A DNA stretch of 64,000 nt from Planctomycetaceae bacterium (GTDB lineage: Bacteria; Planctomycetota; Planctomycetia; Pirellulales; Pirellulaceae): assembly GCA_020638995.1 (NCBI GenBank), contig JACKHM010000001.1:3348001-3412000 (forward strand), given 5' to 3'. A program made the translations under genes and the position numbers. The notes beneath the pieces are model-generated. The model was not told the origin of the DNA, did no database searches, and was given only the letters and a program-made list of their open reading frames with translations. Of this stretch, positions 1-8,868 are shown one piece after another (position 1 is the stretch's first letter; each line of letters starts with the position of its first letter).

Positions 1-88
1 GTCACGATTGCAACCGCGCGTTGTCGCGATCACGTTGTTCAAGCCTTATGTACCTTTCAGATATATGCCTCCAAGAGGAGTTTGCTCA

Positions 89-1459
89 ATGACGATATCT
101 CGCAAAACAACTCGTCGTAGTTTTCTAAAGGGTGTCGCCGCTACGGGGACGGCTGCCATCCTGTGCCCATCGACACGCCAAGCCTGCGGCTACCAGTCGC
201 CCAACGACCGACCGGTTTTTGCCACAATCGGGCTGCGGAACCAAGGTTGGGCGATTACTTCAAAGTCATTCAAGTTCGCTGATTTTGCGGCACTCGCTGA
301 TGTCGACTCAAAAGTGCTCGGTGAGAATGTTGCGAAGACAGAGAAGTCACAGAGTAAGAAACCGGACTCGTACAAAGACTATCGGAAGATTCTCGATCGG
401 CAAGACATTGATGCCGTTATGATCGCGACTCCCGATCACTGGCACACGAAGATTGCGGTCGAAGCAATGTATGCGGGTAAAGATGTTTATTGCGAGAAGC
501 CCCTCACGTTAACGATCGCAGAAGGCAAGTTAATCGAGAAAGTCGTGAAAGAAACTGGTCGCGTCTTTCAAGTTGGCACGATGCAGCGAACGGAATCCGA
601 GCAGCGCTTCCTTCAGGCCGTCGCACTTGTCAAAAATGGCCGGATTGGCACAGTCACGAAGGTGACCTGCGGAATTAATGGCATGGAGGCTTCGCCCGTG
701 ATTCCAGTAGCCCCAGTCCCTGAAGGTCTCGACTGGGAGGTGTGGCTCGGACCAGCGCCGAAGGTTGATTACCGTGCGCTTCCCGAATTGCGCCAGGGTT
801 ACGGTGGCGGTGTACCGCTCTTCAGTAATTGTCACTACTCATTCAGAAACTGGCACGAGTATTCTGGCGGCAAGCTGACTGACTGGGGTGCACATCACGT
901 TGATATTGCCTGTTGGGCGTTAGGTGCAAGTGACACCGGCCCGTCTAAGGTGAAGCCGCTCGAATACTCGTTACCGGTGGAGTACAAGGAAGGGCATCCC
1001 GTTGTGCAAGATCAATACAACGCTGCGACCAGTTTCAAGATCCAAGTCGACATGCCCAACAATGTTGAGATGATCATCACCAGCGAAGGAGATAACGGAA
1101 TTCTCTTTGAAGGAACAGACGGTCGTTTCTTCGTGAACCGGGGCAAGATCGTCGGAAAACCGGTTGAAGATCTAAAGGATAATCCGCTGCCGGATGGAGC
1201 TATTGAAGACGTCTATGGTGGAAAGGTCAGCGAGAATCACACCGCTAACTTCATTGAAGGCATGAATGCCCGTAAGCAGCCAATCTCCGATGTTTGGACG
1301 CACAACCGAATGCTCGAAATTTGCCACCTTTCCAACATTGCCATGCGACTGGGGCGTGAACTCAAGTGGGATCCAGACAAGCGAGAAATCATCGGCGACG
1401 ATCAAGCAAACTCGTTCCTCTCTCGCGAAAACCGCAAAGGTTACGAGATCAACATGTAA
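89..1459 (+). CDS. Tat-exported Gfo/Idh/MocA family oxidoreductase
   Basis: This is a predicted NAD(P)-dependent oxidoreductase acting on sugars or inositol-like compounds outside the cytoplasm. The N-terminus has a twin-arginine signal (TTRRSFLKGVAATG) followed by a short hydrophobic stretch. The N-terminal half reads as a Rossmann domain and carries the family motif CEKPLTL after an ATPDHWH segment. The middle WGAHHVDIACWA segment fits the C-terminal substrate domain of planctomycete Gfo/Idh/MocA proteins. The reading frame is open from base 8, but I chose the ATG at 89 because AAGAGGAG lies just upstream and the Tat signal starts there, giving 456 residues, normal for the family. The substrate cannot be told from sequence. 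No partner gene is next to it. Confidence 0.9.
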   Translation: MTISRKTTRRSFLKGVAATGTAAILCPSTRQACGYQSPNDRPVFATIGLRNQGWAITSKSFKFADFAALADVDSKVLGENVAKTEKSQSKKPDSYKDYRKILDRQDIDAVMIATPDHWHTKIAVEAMYAGKDVYCEKPLTLTIAEGKLIEKVVKETGRVFQVGTMQRTESEQRFLQAVALVKNGRIGTVTKVTCGINGMEASPVIPVAPVPEGLDWEVWLGPAPKVDYRALPELRQGYGGGVPLFSNCHYSFRNWHEYSGGKLTDWGAHHVDIACWALGASDTGPSKVKPLEYSLPVEYKEGHPVVQDQYNAATSFKIQVDMPNNVEMIITSEGDNGILFEGTDGRFFVNRGKIVGKPVEDLKDNPLPDGAIEDVYGGKVSENHTANFIEGMNARKQPISDVWTHNRMLEICHLSNIAMRLGRELKWDPDKREIIGDDQANSFLSRENRKGYEINM

Positions 1460-1920
1460 CCTATCGAAGATCGTCAACATCAACTCGCCCCCCGACCAAC
1501 TCTCGTTGAGAACCGTTTCATCCTCGAACTCGTTCCGGACGACACATCAGCAAGTCGACTCGCCGTTGCCTTGCAAGCTCGTTGCGAATCGGACTGGGGC
1601 CTCGACTGATCGTAGAGCGACTTGTTCGAACAAGGGCTGACCGTTACCTACAATGGTGAAACGGTCTGCTGAGCGGGTTCTCACGTGGGCCACTGGCATT
1701 TAGGAGCGGGCCACGCTGATGGCGACTTTCAGAACTTGTCCGGTTTCTGGCGTTTGCTAGACTGTGCCATTGGCGTGGGATCATGCGACGCCATTCGCGT
1801 GATGCCGCTGAAGTTTGCCGCAGCAGATTTTGGTTACGGAGCCCGACCGTCTGGTGGGGATCAAGTATTCCGCAGTGGGTACGCCGACAATTTCGCCAAA
1901 TGCTTTGAATAATTAGAGAC
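1460..1920. other. intergenic stretch with no recognisable gene
   Basis: About 460 bases lie between the oxidoreductase stop and tRNA-Ser. Short open frames exist on both strands, but none shows a ribosome-binding site plus a recognisable motif. A short run near 1509-1610 looks weakly coding and ends in a stop, so a decayed gene is possible but not supportable. Confidence 0.4.
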
Positions 1921-2007
1921 GGATGGGTGGCCGAGTGGTCGAAGGCGGCAGTCTTGAAAACTGCTGTACTCGTAAGGGTACCCTGGGTTCGAATCCCAGC
2001 CCATCCG
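1921..2007 (+). tRNA. tRNA-Ser (anticodon TGA)
   Basis: A complete class II tRNA. The acceptor arm GGATGGG (1921-1927) pairs with CCCATCC (2000-2006), followed by discriminator G, as usual for serine. The anticodon loop contains CTTGAAA, giving anticodon TGA, which reads UCA. A long variable arm (CTGTACTCGTAAGGGTACC region) and the T loop GGTTCGAATCC are both visible. CCA is not encoded. Confidence 0.95.
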
Positions 2008-2030
2008 CTTTCTGTTTCCTGGCTTGCCAC

Positions 2031-2262
2031 CTAAACCACCGTAGGCGGGGCATTTGATGAGTTTTGGTTGGGAAGGCAATCGCATGGACGCCGTGATCGA
2101 ACGGACTCGTCGTCTCGTCCACCACGACGTGACTGCGTTGTTCCGCGTCTTGATGAAAGCGGCACATGCCTGCTCGTAGTCAGGATGTTCCGGCAGCTTG
2201 GTGTTTTCCAACGCCCTGCCGAATTCGAACAAGACTCGCCCCAGGGCTGCCATGACCGACAC
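2031..2262 (-). pseudogene. possible remnant of an unknown protein gene
   Basis: The minus strand reads from an ATG at 2262 through roughly 75 codons with GC-rich third positions (MAALGRVLFEFGRALEN and on), then runs without a stop into the antisense of tRNA-Ser. A real gene would not end inside the tRNA complement, so this is at best a 5' fragment that has lost its 3' end. I do not recognise the family. It could equally be a chance open frame. Confidence 0.25.
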
Positions 2263-2444
2263 AGTCGCGGAAAGTGACTACGGCTGCAGATTGTTCCTTG
2301 CGCAGCGGTCCCGTACTCTTTTAGCAGGTCGCGCGGTCCACGTCCTGACACAATCTCGCTTTTGGAAACGACCGGAGGGAAGTCGCCGACGAAGCCCCAA
2401 ATTGGATGTTGACAGCGCGATGGCCAAGCTAAGGAGCCTGTATC

Positions 2445-2864
2445 GTGGACCGAGTGACATACCAGATCGAACCCCAACTCACGCCAGACGAATTCGTTGA
2501 CGTACTTCGTCGGTCCACGCTCGCGGAACGCAGACCGATAACTGAACCGACAACGATTCGATCGATGTTGGCGAATGCGGATGTCATTGTTACGGCTCGC
2601 GCCAACAGCCAACTCGTGGGCGTGTCCCGAGCAATCACGGACTTCGGGTATTGCACCTACCTTTCTGATTTGGCGGTCGACGAAAAGTTCCAGCGGCAAG
2701 GCATTGGTCGAGAGCTGATTCGTCGCACGCACGAAGCTGCTGGCTTCAATACCACTCTAATCCTCTTGGCTGCTCCGAAGGCTGCCGAATACTATCCGTA
2801 CGTCGGCATGGCGAAGCATGATTCGTGCTGGATAACGCCGCGAGTCGCTGAGAAAGTAAGTTGA
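2445..2864 (+). CDS. GNAT family N-acetyltransferase
   Basis: A 139-residue protein of the GCN5-related acetyltransferase fold, which transfers an acetyl group from acetyl-CoA to an amine. The acetyl-CoA pyrophosphate-binding motif is seen as QRQGIGRE at residues 83-90, preceded by the beta-4 segment YLSDLAVDEKF and followed by a C-terminal segment with YYPYVGM, typical of small soluble GNAT proteins. Translation starts at GTG, supported by AAGGAG eight bases upstream. The acceptor substrate is unknown and neighbours give no clue. Confidence 0.88.
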   Translation: MDRVTYQIEPQLTPDEFVDVLRRSTLAERRPITEPTTIRSMLANADVIVTARANSQLVGVSRAITDFGYCTYLSDLAVDEKFQRQGIGRELIRRTHEAAGFNTTLILLAAPKAAEYYPYVGMAKHDSCWITPRVAEKVS

Positions 2865-3014
2865 TTCATGAGCGGTAAATATGAGCCACAGAAGCAGGAA
2901 TTCGAGTCTGCTTCGACGGGAGAGGATATGCGTCGGGATGACTCGCTGCCGCGCGAGTTCAATGGTCAACAGGCTGATCGTCCTGCCCTAGCATCGATAT
3001 GGAAAGGGAACCCT

Positions 3015-3616
3015 ATGGACGTTCGAGCGTTCAATCGAGAAGCTTGGAACCGACTGGTAGATACTGGCGATCAGTGGACAATTCCCGTCAGCTCCGAGGC
3101 GATTGCGAAAGCAAGGGTTGGCGAACGAATGGTTGTAACGAGTCCGAAGGCAGGACATCTTCTGGTGGTGACTCGCGCATCATTCCGCTGTTCCCACAGC
3201 GGCGAAAGCACTTGGCTGAAGCATTTGATGAAGCAGAGCCCTGCACAGAATTCGTCATAACTCGCCATAGTGACCCGAACGCGGGTCTGCGGAGTCAATT
3301 TCAACGCATTATCAAGCGAGCGGGCTTGCAGCCTCGGTCAAAGCTATTCCAAAATCTTCGCTCGTCGCGCGAAACGGAGCTCGCAGAGCGATTTCCAATC
3401 CAGGGTGTCTGCGACTGGATCGGAAACACGCCGAAGGTGGCGATGCGACACTATCTACAAACGAAGACTGCACAATTTAAGGCCGCCACCAAATCGCTGC
3501 AAAATTCGACGTGCACTATGTCGGCAAGCCGCCACATCAGCCAGCCAATGCGCAGAAGAAAACCCCGGTTTTTCCGGGGTTTGCCGAGGATAGCAGTCCA
3601 TTGCATTCCTTTCAGG

Positions 3617-3619
<3 letters not shown>
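3015..3619 (+). pseudogene. chimeric remnant: methyltransferase start joined to tyrosine-integrase end
   Basis: From the ATG at 3015, preceded by GGAAAGGG, about 34 residues (MDVRAFNREAWNRLVDTG, then QWTIPVSSEAIAKAR) match the start of planctomycete class I SAM-dependent methyltransferases. At about 3117-3126 the text changes to the interior of a phage-type tyrosine integrase (RMVVTSPKAGH). One frame change near 3160 follows. The rest (RIIPLFPQRRKHLAEAF, TEFVITRH, LFQNLRSSRETEL, VCDWIGN, MRHYLQTK) is a typical integrase C-terminus: the arginine of the HxxR-like segment and the RHYLQ tyrosine are visible. The fragment ends within the 3' end of tRNA-Met. Neither protein can be functional. Confidence 0.75.
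3560..3582 (-). terminator. intrinsic terminator of tRNA-Met
   Basis: AAACCCCGG (3560-3568) and CCGGGGTTT (3574-3582) form a perfect 9-bp stem with a 5-base loop. Read on the minus strand, the stem is followed by TCTTCT, and it lies about 35 bases beyond the tRNA-Met 3' end, so it fits a terminator for that tRNA. Confidence 0.7.
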
Positions 3620-3690
<71 letters not shown>

Positions 3691-4117
3691 AATCGTTCCA
3701 CTCTTTCAGCGACGAAGGAACTTACTGCTAGGTTCACGAATCCAACCTCCCGAGTCAACGGGGTGAGCAGAACTTGAGGTTTGCAGGTAGGTGACGGAAG
3801 CTGTTTTTCGCATGGGCTTGTTTCGAGCGGCATCCCAAAGCACAGGTATTCGACTTCCGTGGATAATCTGCCCGCGTAGATCTGTGACAATCCTTAATCA
3901 AAACTTCGAGCGTGACCTGCGTGACCGCAAGATTGTTCAACCGCCGTGCGAATACGAGTGTAAGCCTCCTGCGAGCTTCGCTTTGCGACGATCTGAGGAC
4001 GACATATAATCTTGTGCAGTGCAAGCGTTTGTTGTGCCTGCGATGTCGTAAGAGCGGGTTTAGCAAGATTTTTCACAGAATGCATGGGACGCAGCTGCAG
4101 GATCGAGAGTAGCGAAA
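3691..4117. other. intergenic stretch with no recognisable gene
   Basis: About 430 bases separate tRNA-Met and the NfeD gene. I see no open frame with recognisable content. It should hold the promoters for the divergent tRNA and the NfeD/FloA run, but I cannot place them with confidence. Confidence 0.5.
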
Positions 4118-6361
4118 ATGTACACGTTCCAAGAACACAATCGACTCTCACCTCAGCGACACAAGTTGTCAGCGTTTGCCCTTTGGCGACAGCTAGGATG
4201 TGTTGCTGTGTCGCTTGTCGCATTGTTGCTATTGGCGGCCGATGACGCGCCGATTCGTCAGAACACCTCGAATGCCGCCAGCACGAGTAACACTCCCATC
4301 GCGGCTCGGTTGATCCCCGTCTCGTTACCGATCACAGGTAACGCCGATACCAATTTGAAACGCCTGATTGATCAAGCTATAGAGGTGATGGGAAACCATG
4401 CAACGTCCCGACCAGTTCTGATTCTTGAGTTTCGTTCAACGGACAGCGAAGGCGCTGACGCGAGTGAGTTCGAGCGTTCGTTGTCTGTGGCTCGGTATCT
4501 GGCGAGCGATCGCTTAAGCGGCTTTCGGACGGTTGCTTACCTGCCGCGCAGCGTGCGAGGACATGCAGTTCTCGCGGTGCTGGCTTGTGAAGAGATAATC
4601 ATTGCGCCAGACGCCGAGTTAGGTGAGGCAGGACGTGGTGAATCGCACGTGGACGAGGCGATGCGGAGCAGTTATCGCGAGATCGCAGAGAGACGACGGA
4701 CCATTCCACCGGCCGTCGCTTTAGGAATGTTGGACAAAGATCTTGCCGTAGCACGAGTGCAAACCTTAGACGGCGTCCGATACCTATTTGCTGACGAGGT
4801 CGAGTCGCTGCAAGAGGAAGGCACCGTATCAGCCGTTGATGCAGTCGTGGCAGCTGGCGATCTGATTAGTTTGACGGGAAGCGAACTTCGTCTCGAGTAT
4901 GGCTTCGCGAGTCATTTGGCCAGCGATCACAGTGAATTGTTGGAGGCTTTGGAGTTGCCTGGCAGTGCTTTGGAACGAGACCCGTCGCTGGGCGGGGAGT
5001 GGCATCCTATCCGCGTCGATGTAAATGGCGTCATTAATGCTCAGAACGTCAATTGGATCTTAAAGAGCACAAAAGACCAGTTAAATGACGAAGCCAGCCA
5101 ATTCAACTTCCTCTGCGTCACAATCGACAGTCCCGGTGGATCATTGATCGATAGTTTGCGACTGGCAAATTACTTCGCAAGTCTCGATCCATCACGAGTG
5201 CGAACTGTCGCGTTTGTTAGTTCCCAAGCGCGCGGTGACGCTGCGCTTGTCGCTTGGTCATGCAACCAACTGGTGATCAAAGAGGATGCCATCCTGGGCG
5301 GCCCTGGGGCGGTTAACATTCGGGCCCGCGAAATCCCTGAATTGAAGCGGGCAGTGCAGGCAATCGCCGTTGACACCCAGCGGAATTGGTCGCTGCCCGT
5401 GGCATTGGTCGACGACAACTTCGATGTTTATCGTTACACGAACACGCGTGGCGACTTGCGATACTTCTCTGACGAAGAACTAACCCAGCAATCGGACCCG
5501 AACCAGTGGACGCGAGGTGAACTCATTCAATGTGGGAAAGGTCTGTCCGGTCGAGAAGCCAATAGGGTACAGATCGCTCGTCATTTGGCGAGCAGCCTCG
5601 CCGAAGTGCGCCAGCTGTATCAGATCGAAGACGAGTTGGAAGGCATCGAGCCAAACTGGGCTCATCTCGCGATTCAACAACTGTCCTCGCCACAGATCGC
5701 AGGCACGCTGCTGTTCATCGCGTGGTTTGCGCTGATCATCGAAGTCTCGCAACCTGGAATCGGCGTCGGTGGATTTGTATCGGCGCTGTGTTTCATTCTG
5801 TTCTTCTGGAGCAACTTCCTAAGTGGGACGGCGGCGTGGCTGGAAGGCTTGCTGTTCGTCGCGGGGGTCGTGAGTGTGGTGATCGAGATCTTTGTGCTGC
5901 CTGGATTTGGAATCTTCGGATTTGGCGGTGCCTGTCTAGTTGTGGCATCACTGGTCCTGGCCAGCCAGACTTTCATTGTGCCGCGCAACTCTTACCAGTA
6001 CGAGCAATTCGCCAATTCGCTGATGATGGTCGCTGCCGGCTTGGTCGGTGCTTTTGTGTCGCTGTTGATGGTACGACGCTATTTGCCGGAAGCTCCAATC
6101 TTTAGACGTTTGATGCTGGAAAAGCTGGACGATGACGAGTTGCATGAGCGCGAGTTGTTGGCTGACTATCGACACTTGCTGGGAAAGCGAGGCCGAACGC
6201 TAACACAATTGACGCCGTCCGGAAAAGCTCGCTTTGGCGATGCCGATGTGGATGTTATTAGTGATGGAGAAGCGATACCTCGCGGGAGTAGCGTGACCGT
6301 TGCCGATGTCCGGGGGAGCCGAGTTCTCGTACAGCTTGTCGAAGGTGAGATCCCAAATTGA
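4118..6361 (+). CDS. long NfeD-family membrane protein with two ClpP-like domains
   Basis: A 747-residue membrane protein of the NfeD clan. Residues 25-41 form an N-terminal signal or membrane segment. Residues about 95-250 and about 300-450 each read as a ClpP/crotonase-like domain, for example IDSPGGSLIDSLRLANYF near 336-353. Three to four membrane segments follow (about 555-660), then a C-terminal OB-fold NfeD domain (LLGKRGRTLTQLTPSGKA). In family proteases the catalytic serine lies in an A-S-A-G-A segment; here the two equivalent segments read RGHA and RGDA, so both copies appear to lack it. In bacteria long NfeD proteins partner with flotillin/stomatin proteins, and a floA gene lies 0.8 kb downstream. 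ATG is preceded by GAGAGTAGCG. Confidence 0.85.
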   Translation: MYTFQEHNRLSPQRHKLSAFALWRQLGCVAVSLVALLLLAADDAPIRQNTSNAASTSNTPIAARLIPVSLPITGNADTNLKRLIDQAIEVMGNHATSRPVLILEFRSTDSEGADASEFERSLSVARYLASDRLSGFRTVAYLPRSVRGHAVLAVLACEEIIIAPDAELGEAGRGESHVDEAMRSSYREIAERRRTIPPAVALGMLDKDLAVARVQTLDGVRYLFADEVESLQEEGTVSAVDAVVAAGDLISLTGSELRLEYGFASHLASDHSELLEALELPGSALERDPSLGGEWHPIRVDVNGVINAQNVNWILKSTKDQLNDEASQFNFLCVTIDSPGGSLIDSLRLANYFASLDPSRVRTVAFVSSQARGDAALVAWSCNQLVIKEDAILGGPGAVNIRAREIPELKRAVQAIAVDTQRNWSLPVALVDDNFDVYRYTNTRGDLRYFSDEELTQQSDPNQWTRGELIQCGKGLSGREANRVQIARHLASSLAEVRQLYQIEDELEGIEPNWAHLAIQQLSSPQIAGTLLFIAWFALIIEVSQPGIGVGGFVSALCFILFFWSNFLSGTAAWLEGLLFVAGVVSVVIEIFVLPGFGIFGFGGACLVVASLVLASQTFIVPRNSYQYEQFANSLMMVAAGLVGAFVSLLMVRRYLPEAPIFRRLMLEKLDDDELHERELLADYRHLLGKRGRTLTQLTPSGKARFGDADVDVISDGEAIPRGSSVTVADVRGSRVLVQLVEGEIPN

Positions 6362-6456
6362 AGGAGTGCGTCTTATAACCGCTTAGAGTTTTGTTGCTTT
6401 AGGAACTGCTAACGAAATCCAGCAGCCTATCTCTGTAACTATCAGGGACACGTATC

Positions 6457-7053
6457 ATGGAACCACTCGCGTGGTCAATCTGTTTACTGATCGCCGCGAT
6501 CGCTTTAATCGCGCTCGAATTGTTTATTCCGTCCGGCGGTTTGCTAAGTTTCTTATCGGCTGTTGCAGCTTTGGCGTCCGTAATTGTTGCGTTTTCCGCC
6601 GGTCCGCGAACGGGACTGGCAATGCTGGTGGTGACGCTTATTGTCGTGCCCGCAGTGCTTGCCTCCGCAGTGCGCTGGTGGCCCCACACGCCAATCGGGC
6701 AATTAATCTTAATCGCGCGTCCGGAGAGCCCCGATGATGTGTTGCCCGAGACCGAACAGTATCGTGGATTGAAAGCCTTGATCGGGAAAGTCGCTGTGAG
6801 CAAGAGTAAGATGTTGCCGAGTGGCTCGATTGTGCTTGAAGGGCGTACATACGATGCTGTGAGCGAAGGGATGCCGATTGACGCAGGCATGCCGGTCAAG
6901 GTCGTGGCGGTCAGAACGAACCGGATCATCGTTCGTCCGACCGGCGAAACAGCGACACATCTGGCCGCCCCATCCAAGAGTGAAGCTGTAGACGTCTTGT
7001 CACAACCGATCGATTCCCTGGGAATTGACGGATTCGATGAGCCGCTTACTTGA
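6457..7053 (+). CDS. short NfeD-family membrane protein
   Basis: A 198-residue protein with two or three N-terminal membrane segments (about residues 5-75, starting LAWSICLLIAAIALIALEL) followed by a soluble domain (about 105-175). The soluble part has the pattern of the NfeD OB fold (LIGKVAVSKSKMLPSGSIVLEG, and VVAVRTNRIIVRP at its end). It lacks any protease domain, so it is the short NfeD form thought to work as a structural partner of flotillin-like proteins. It lies between the long NfeD gene and floA on the same strand, spaced 95 and 109 bases, consistent with one operon. ATG at 6457 has AGGGAC upstream. Confidence 0.85.
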   Translation: MEPLAWSICLLIAAIALIALELFIPSGGLLSFLSAVAALASVIVAFSAGPRTGLAMLVVTLIVVPAVLASAVRWWPHTPIGQLILIARPESPDDVLPETEQYRGLKALIGKVAVSKSKMLPSGSIVLEGRTYDAVSEGMPIDAGMPVKVVAVRTNRIIVRPTGETATHLAAPSKSEAVDVLSQPIDSLGIDGFDEPLT

Positions 7054-7162
7054 CAATTGCAGTTGGGCCCGGTATCGAACACGTTTGATAATTCAATTCC
7101 GTCGCACAACTCGACGTGTCGCCGAGTCGTGACTTTGACGGTATCGCCAAAAGGAAAGTGCT

Positions 7163-8215
7163 ATGTTCTTGCTCGCTCAAGGTGGCGGCTCGTCGAATGT
7201 GTGGTATGTCCTGATCGCGTTCGGGGCACTCGTTGGCTTGCTTGTGTTTTTCGCGATCTTTGCGAGCTACTTTCGACTTTGGATTCAGTCGTTCCTCACG
7301 GGGGCTGGAATCACGATCTGGGATCTTATTGGGATGACGTTCCGAAAGGTGAACTCGAACGTAATCGTAAAGAGCAAGATCATGGCGATCACGGCGGGAA
7401 TCGATAACAGTGAAATCTCGACAAAGGCCCTGGAAGCTCACTTTCTCGCCAGGGGAAATGTTCCACTCGTCATTCGAGCGTTGATCGCGGCTCATAAAGC
7501 CAAAACGATTGCACTGACATTCCGCGAGGCGACGGCAATCGATCTGGCGGGTCGAAATGTGCTGGAAGCCGTTCAGACGAGCGTGTATCCCAAGGTCATT
7601 GACTGTCCCGCGAAAGGCGGCGCACGTACGACTCTCGACGCCGTCGCAAAAAACGGAATCCAATTAAAGGTCAGCGCTCGCGTGACCGTGCGGGCTAACT
7701 TGCAACAGTTAATTGGTGGTGCGACGGAAGAGACAATTATCGCCCGCGTGGGCGAAGGCATCGTCAGCGCGATTGGTTCACAAGCCACGCACACGACGGT
7801 ACTCGAAAATCCCGACTTGATTTCCAAAGCAGTACTCGCCCGGCGTCTTGACTCGCAAACGGCTTTTGAAATCGTCTCGATCGATATCGCGGACATTGAT
7901 GTTGGCCAGAATATTGGTGCTCGCTTACAGGCGGATCGCGCCGAAGCCGACACACGCGTCGCTCGGGCGAAGGCCGAGGGCCGCCGAGCGATGGCTGTGG
8001 CGGCTGAGCAAGAGCAAATCGCTGGTATCGAAGAGAGCCGCGCGAAGTTGGTCGAAGCCGAGGCCGAAGTTCCCAAGGCAATGGCCGACGCGTTCCGCAG
8101 CGGTAAGCTCGGGATCATGGATTACAATAAACTCCGTAATGTGCAGGCCGATACCGAGATGCGCAAGGCGATCGCGGCATCTGGGCAACGACAGCCCGCG
8201 AGTACGAATAACTGA
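7163..8215 (+). CDS. floA: flotillin-like protein FloA
   Basis: A 350-residue member of the bacterial FloA (YqfA) branch of the SPFH family, which scaffolds functional membrane microdomains. Residues about 11-35 form the membrane anchor (VWYVLIAFGALVGLLVFF). The SPFH domain follows, with family text such as RALIAAHKA, FREATAIDLAGRNVLEAVQ and LKVSARVTVRANL. A Glu-Ala-rich coiled-coil stretch spans about 260-310 (AEADTRVARAKAEGRR and on). The end carries the family's MDYNKLRNVQADT segment. AAAGGAAAG lies six bases before the ATG. The two upstream NfeD genes make the usual NfeD-flotillin partnership, here doubled. Confidence 0.94.
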   Translation: MFLLAQGGGSSNVWYVLIAFGALVGLLVFFAIFASYFRLWIQSFLTGAGITIWDLIGMTFRKVNSNVIVKSKIMAITAGIDNSEISTKALEAHFLARGNVPLVIRALIAAHKAKTIALTFREATAIDLAGRNVLEAVQTSVYPKVIDCPAKGGARTTLDAVAKNGIQLKVSARVTVRANLQQLIGGATEETIIARVGEGIVSAIGSQATHTTVLENPDLISKAVLARRLDSQTAFEIVSIDIADIDVGQNIGARLQADRAEADTRVARAKAEGRRAMAVAAEQEQIAGIEESRAKLVEAEAEVPKAMADAFRSGKLGIMDYNKLRNVQADTEMRKAIAASGQRQPASTNN

Positions 8216-8254
8216 TACTTTCGCCACCACTCACTCCGATAGGCAGCGAACAAA

Positions 8255-8761
8255 ATGGCTGGCGACATCGAAGAATTCCTGCGACGAGCGGCACAGCGGC
8301 GGGCTCAACAACAGAAGCCACGTCCCCAGCCTACGGCTCCGCCAACGCTGCGGCCCAAATCTATTCCACCTCGTCCCATCCAGCCTCTCGAAGCCGAGAT
8401 AATCGATGATATCGAAATCATCGAGCCGGACGTGTTGCACGGAAGTTCTGTCGAGGCACACGTTAAGGAACACATACGCACCAATGTGTTTGGCGAGCGC
8501 GTTTCGCATCTTGGTGAGGACGTCGATCGATCCGACGACCGCATGGAGAAGCATCTTCACGAGTACTTCGAGCATGAATTGGGCGCACTCGGTGCCCGTA
8601 CATCGACCGCGGAAGATTCATCATTGGATGATGATTCGCCGGGGCAACGTCCCAAACCGCAAAAGCCGACGAATTATCTCGAACTATTGCGAAACCCGGC
8701 ATCCGTGCGACAGGCGATCATCCTGAGCGAGATTTTGACGCGGCCCTCGGATCGCTGGTAA
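8255..8761 (+). CDS. small proline/glutamine-rich protein of unknown function, downstream of floA
   Basis: I do not recognise a defined family for this 168-residue soluble protein. It starts with an arginine/glutamine-rich helix (EEFLRRAAQRRAQQQ), then a proline-rich stretch (residues about 22-50), then acidic and histidine-containing text (VKEHIRTNVFGERVSHL), and ends with YLELLRNPASVRQAIILSEILTRP, which looks like a short conserved helix. It starts 39 bases after floA on the same strand, so it is probably co-transcribed with floA and may assist the microdomain proteins; that role is inference only. Confidence 0.75.
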   Translation: MAGDIEEFLRRAAQRRAQQQKPRPQPTAPPTLRPKSIPPRPIQPLEAEIIDDIEIIEPDVLHGSSVEAHVKEHIRTNVFGERVSHLGEDVDRSDDRMEKHLHEYFEHELGALGARTSTAEDSSLDDDSPGQRPKPQKPTNYLELLRNPASVRQAIILSEILTRPSDRW

Positions 8762-8868
8762 GTCTTGTCCTGCTAGTGTCGCTCGCTTGCCCGCTGGAGT
8801 TCTTCGTACTTGTGGTGTAACATCGCCGCAAAACGATGTCGCCTCATAACGATAAAGGACTTGCGAGC

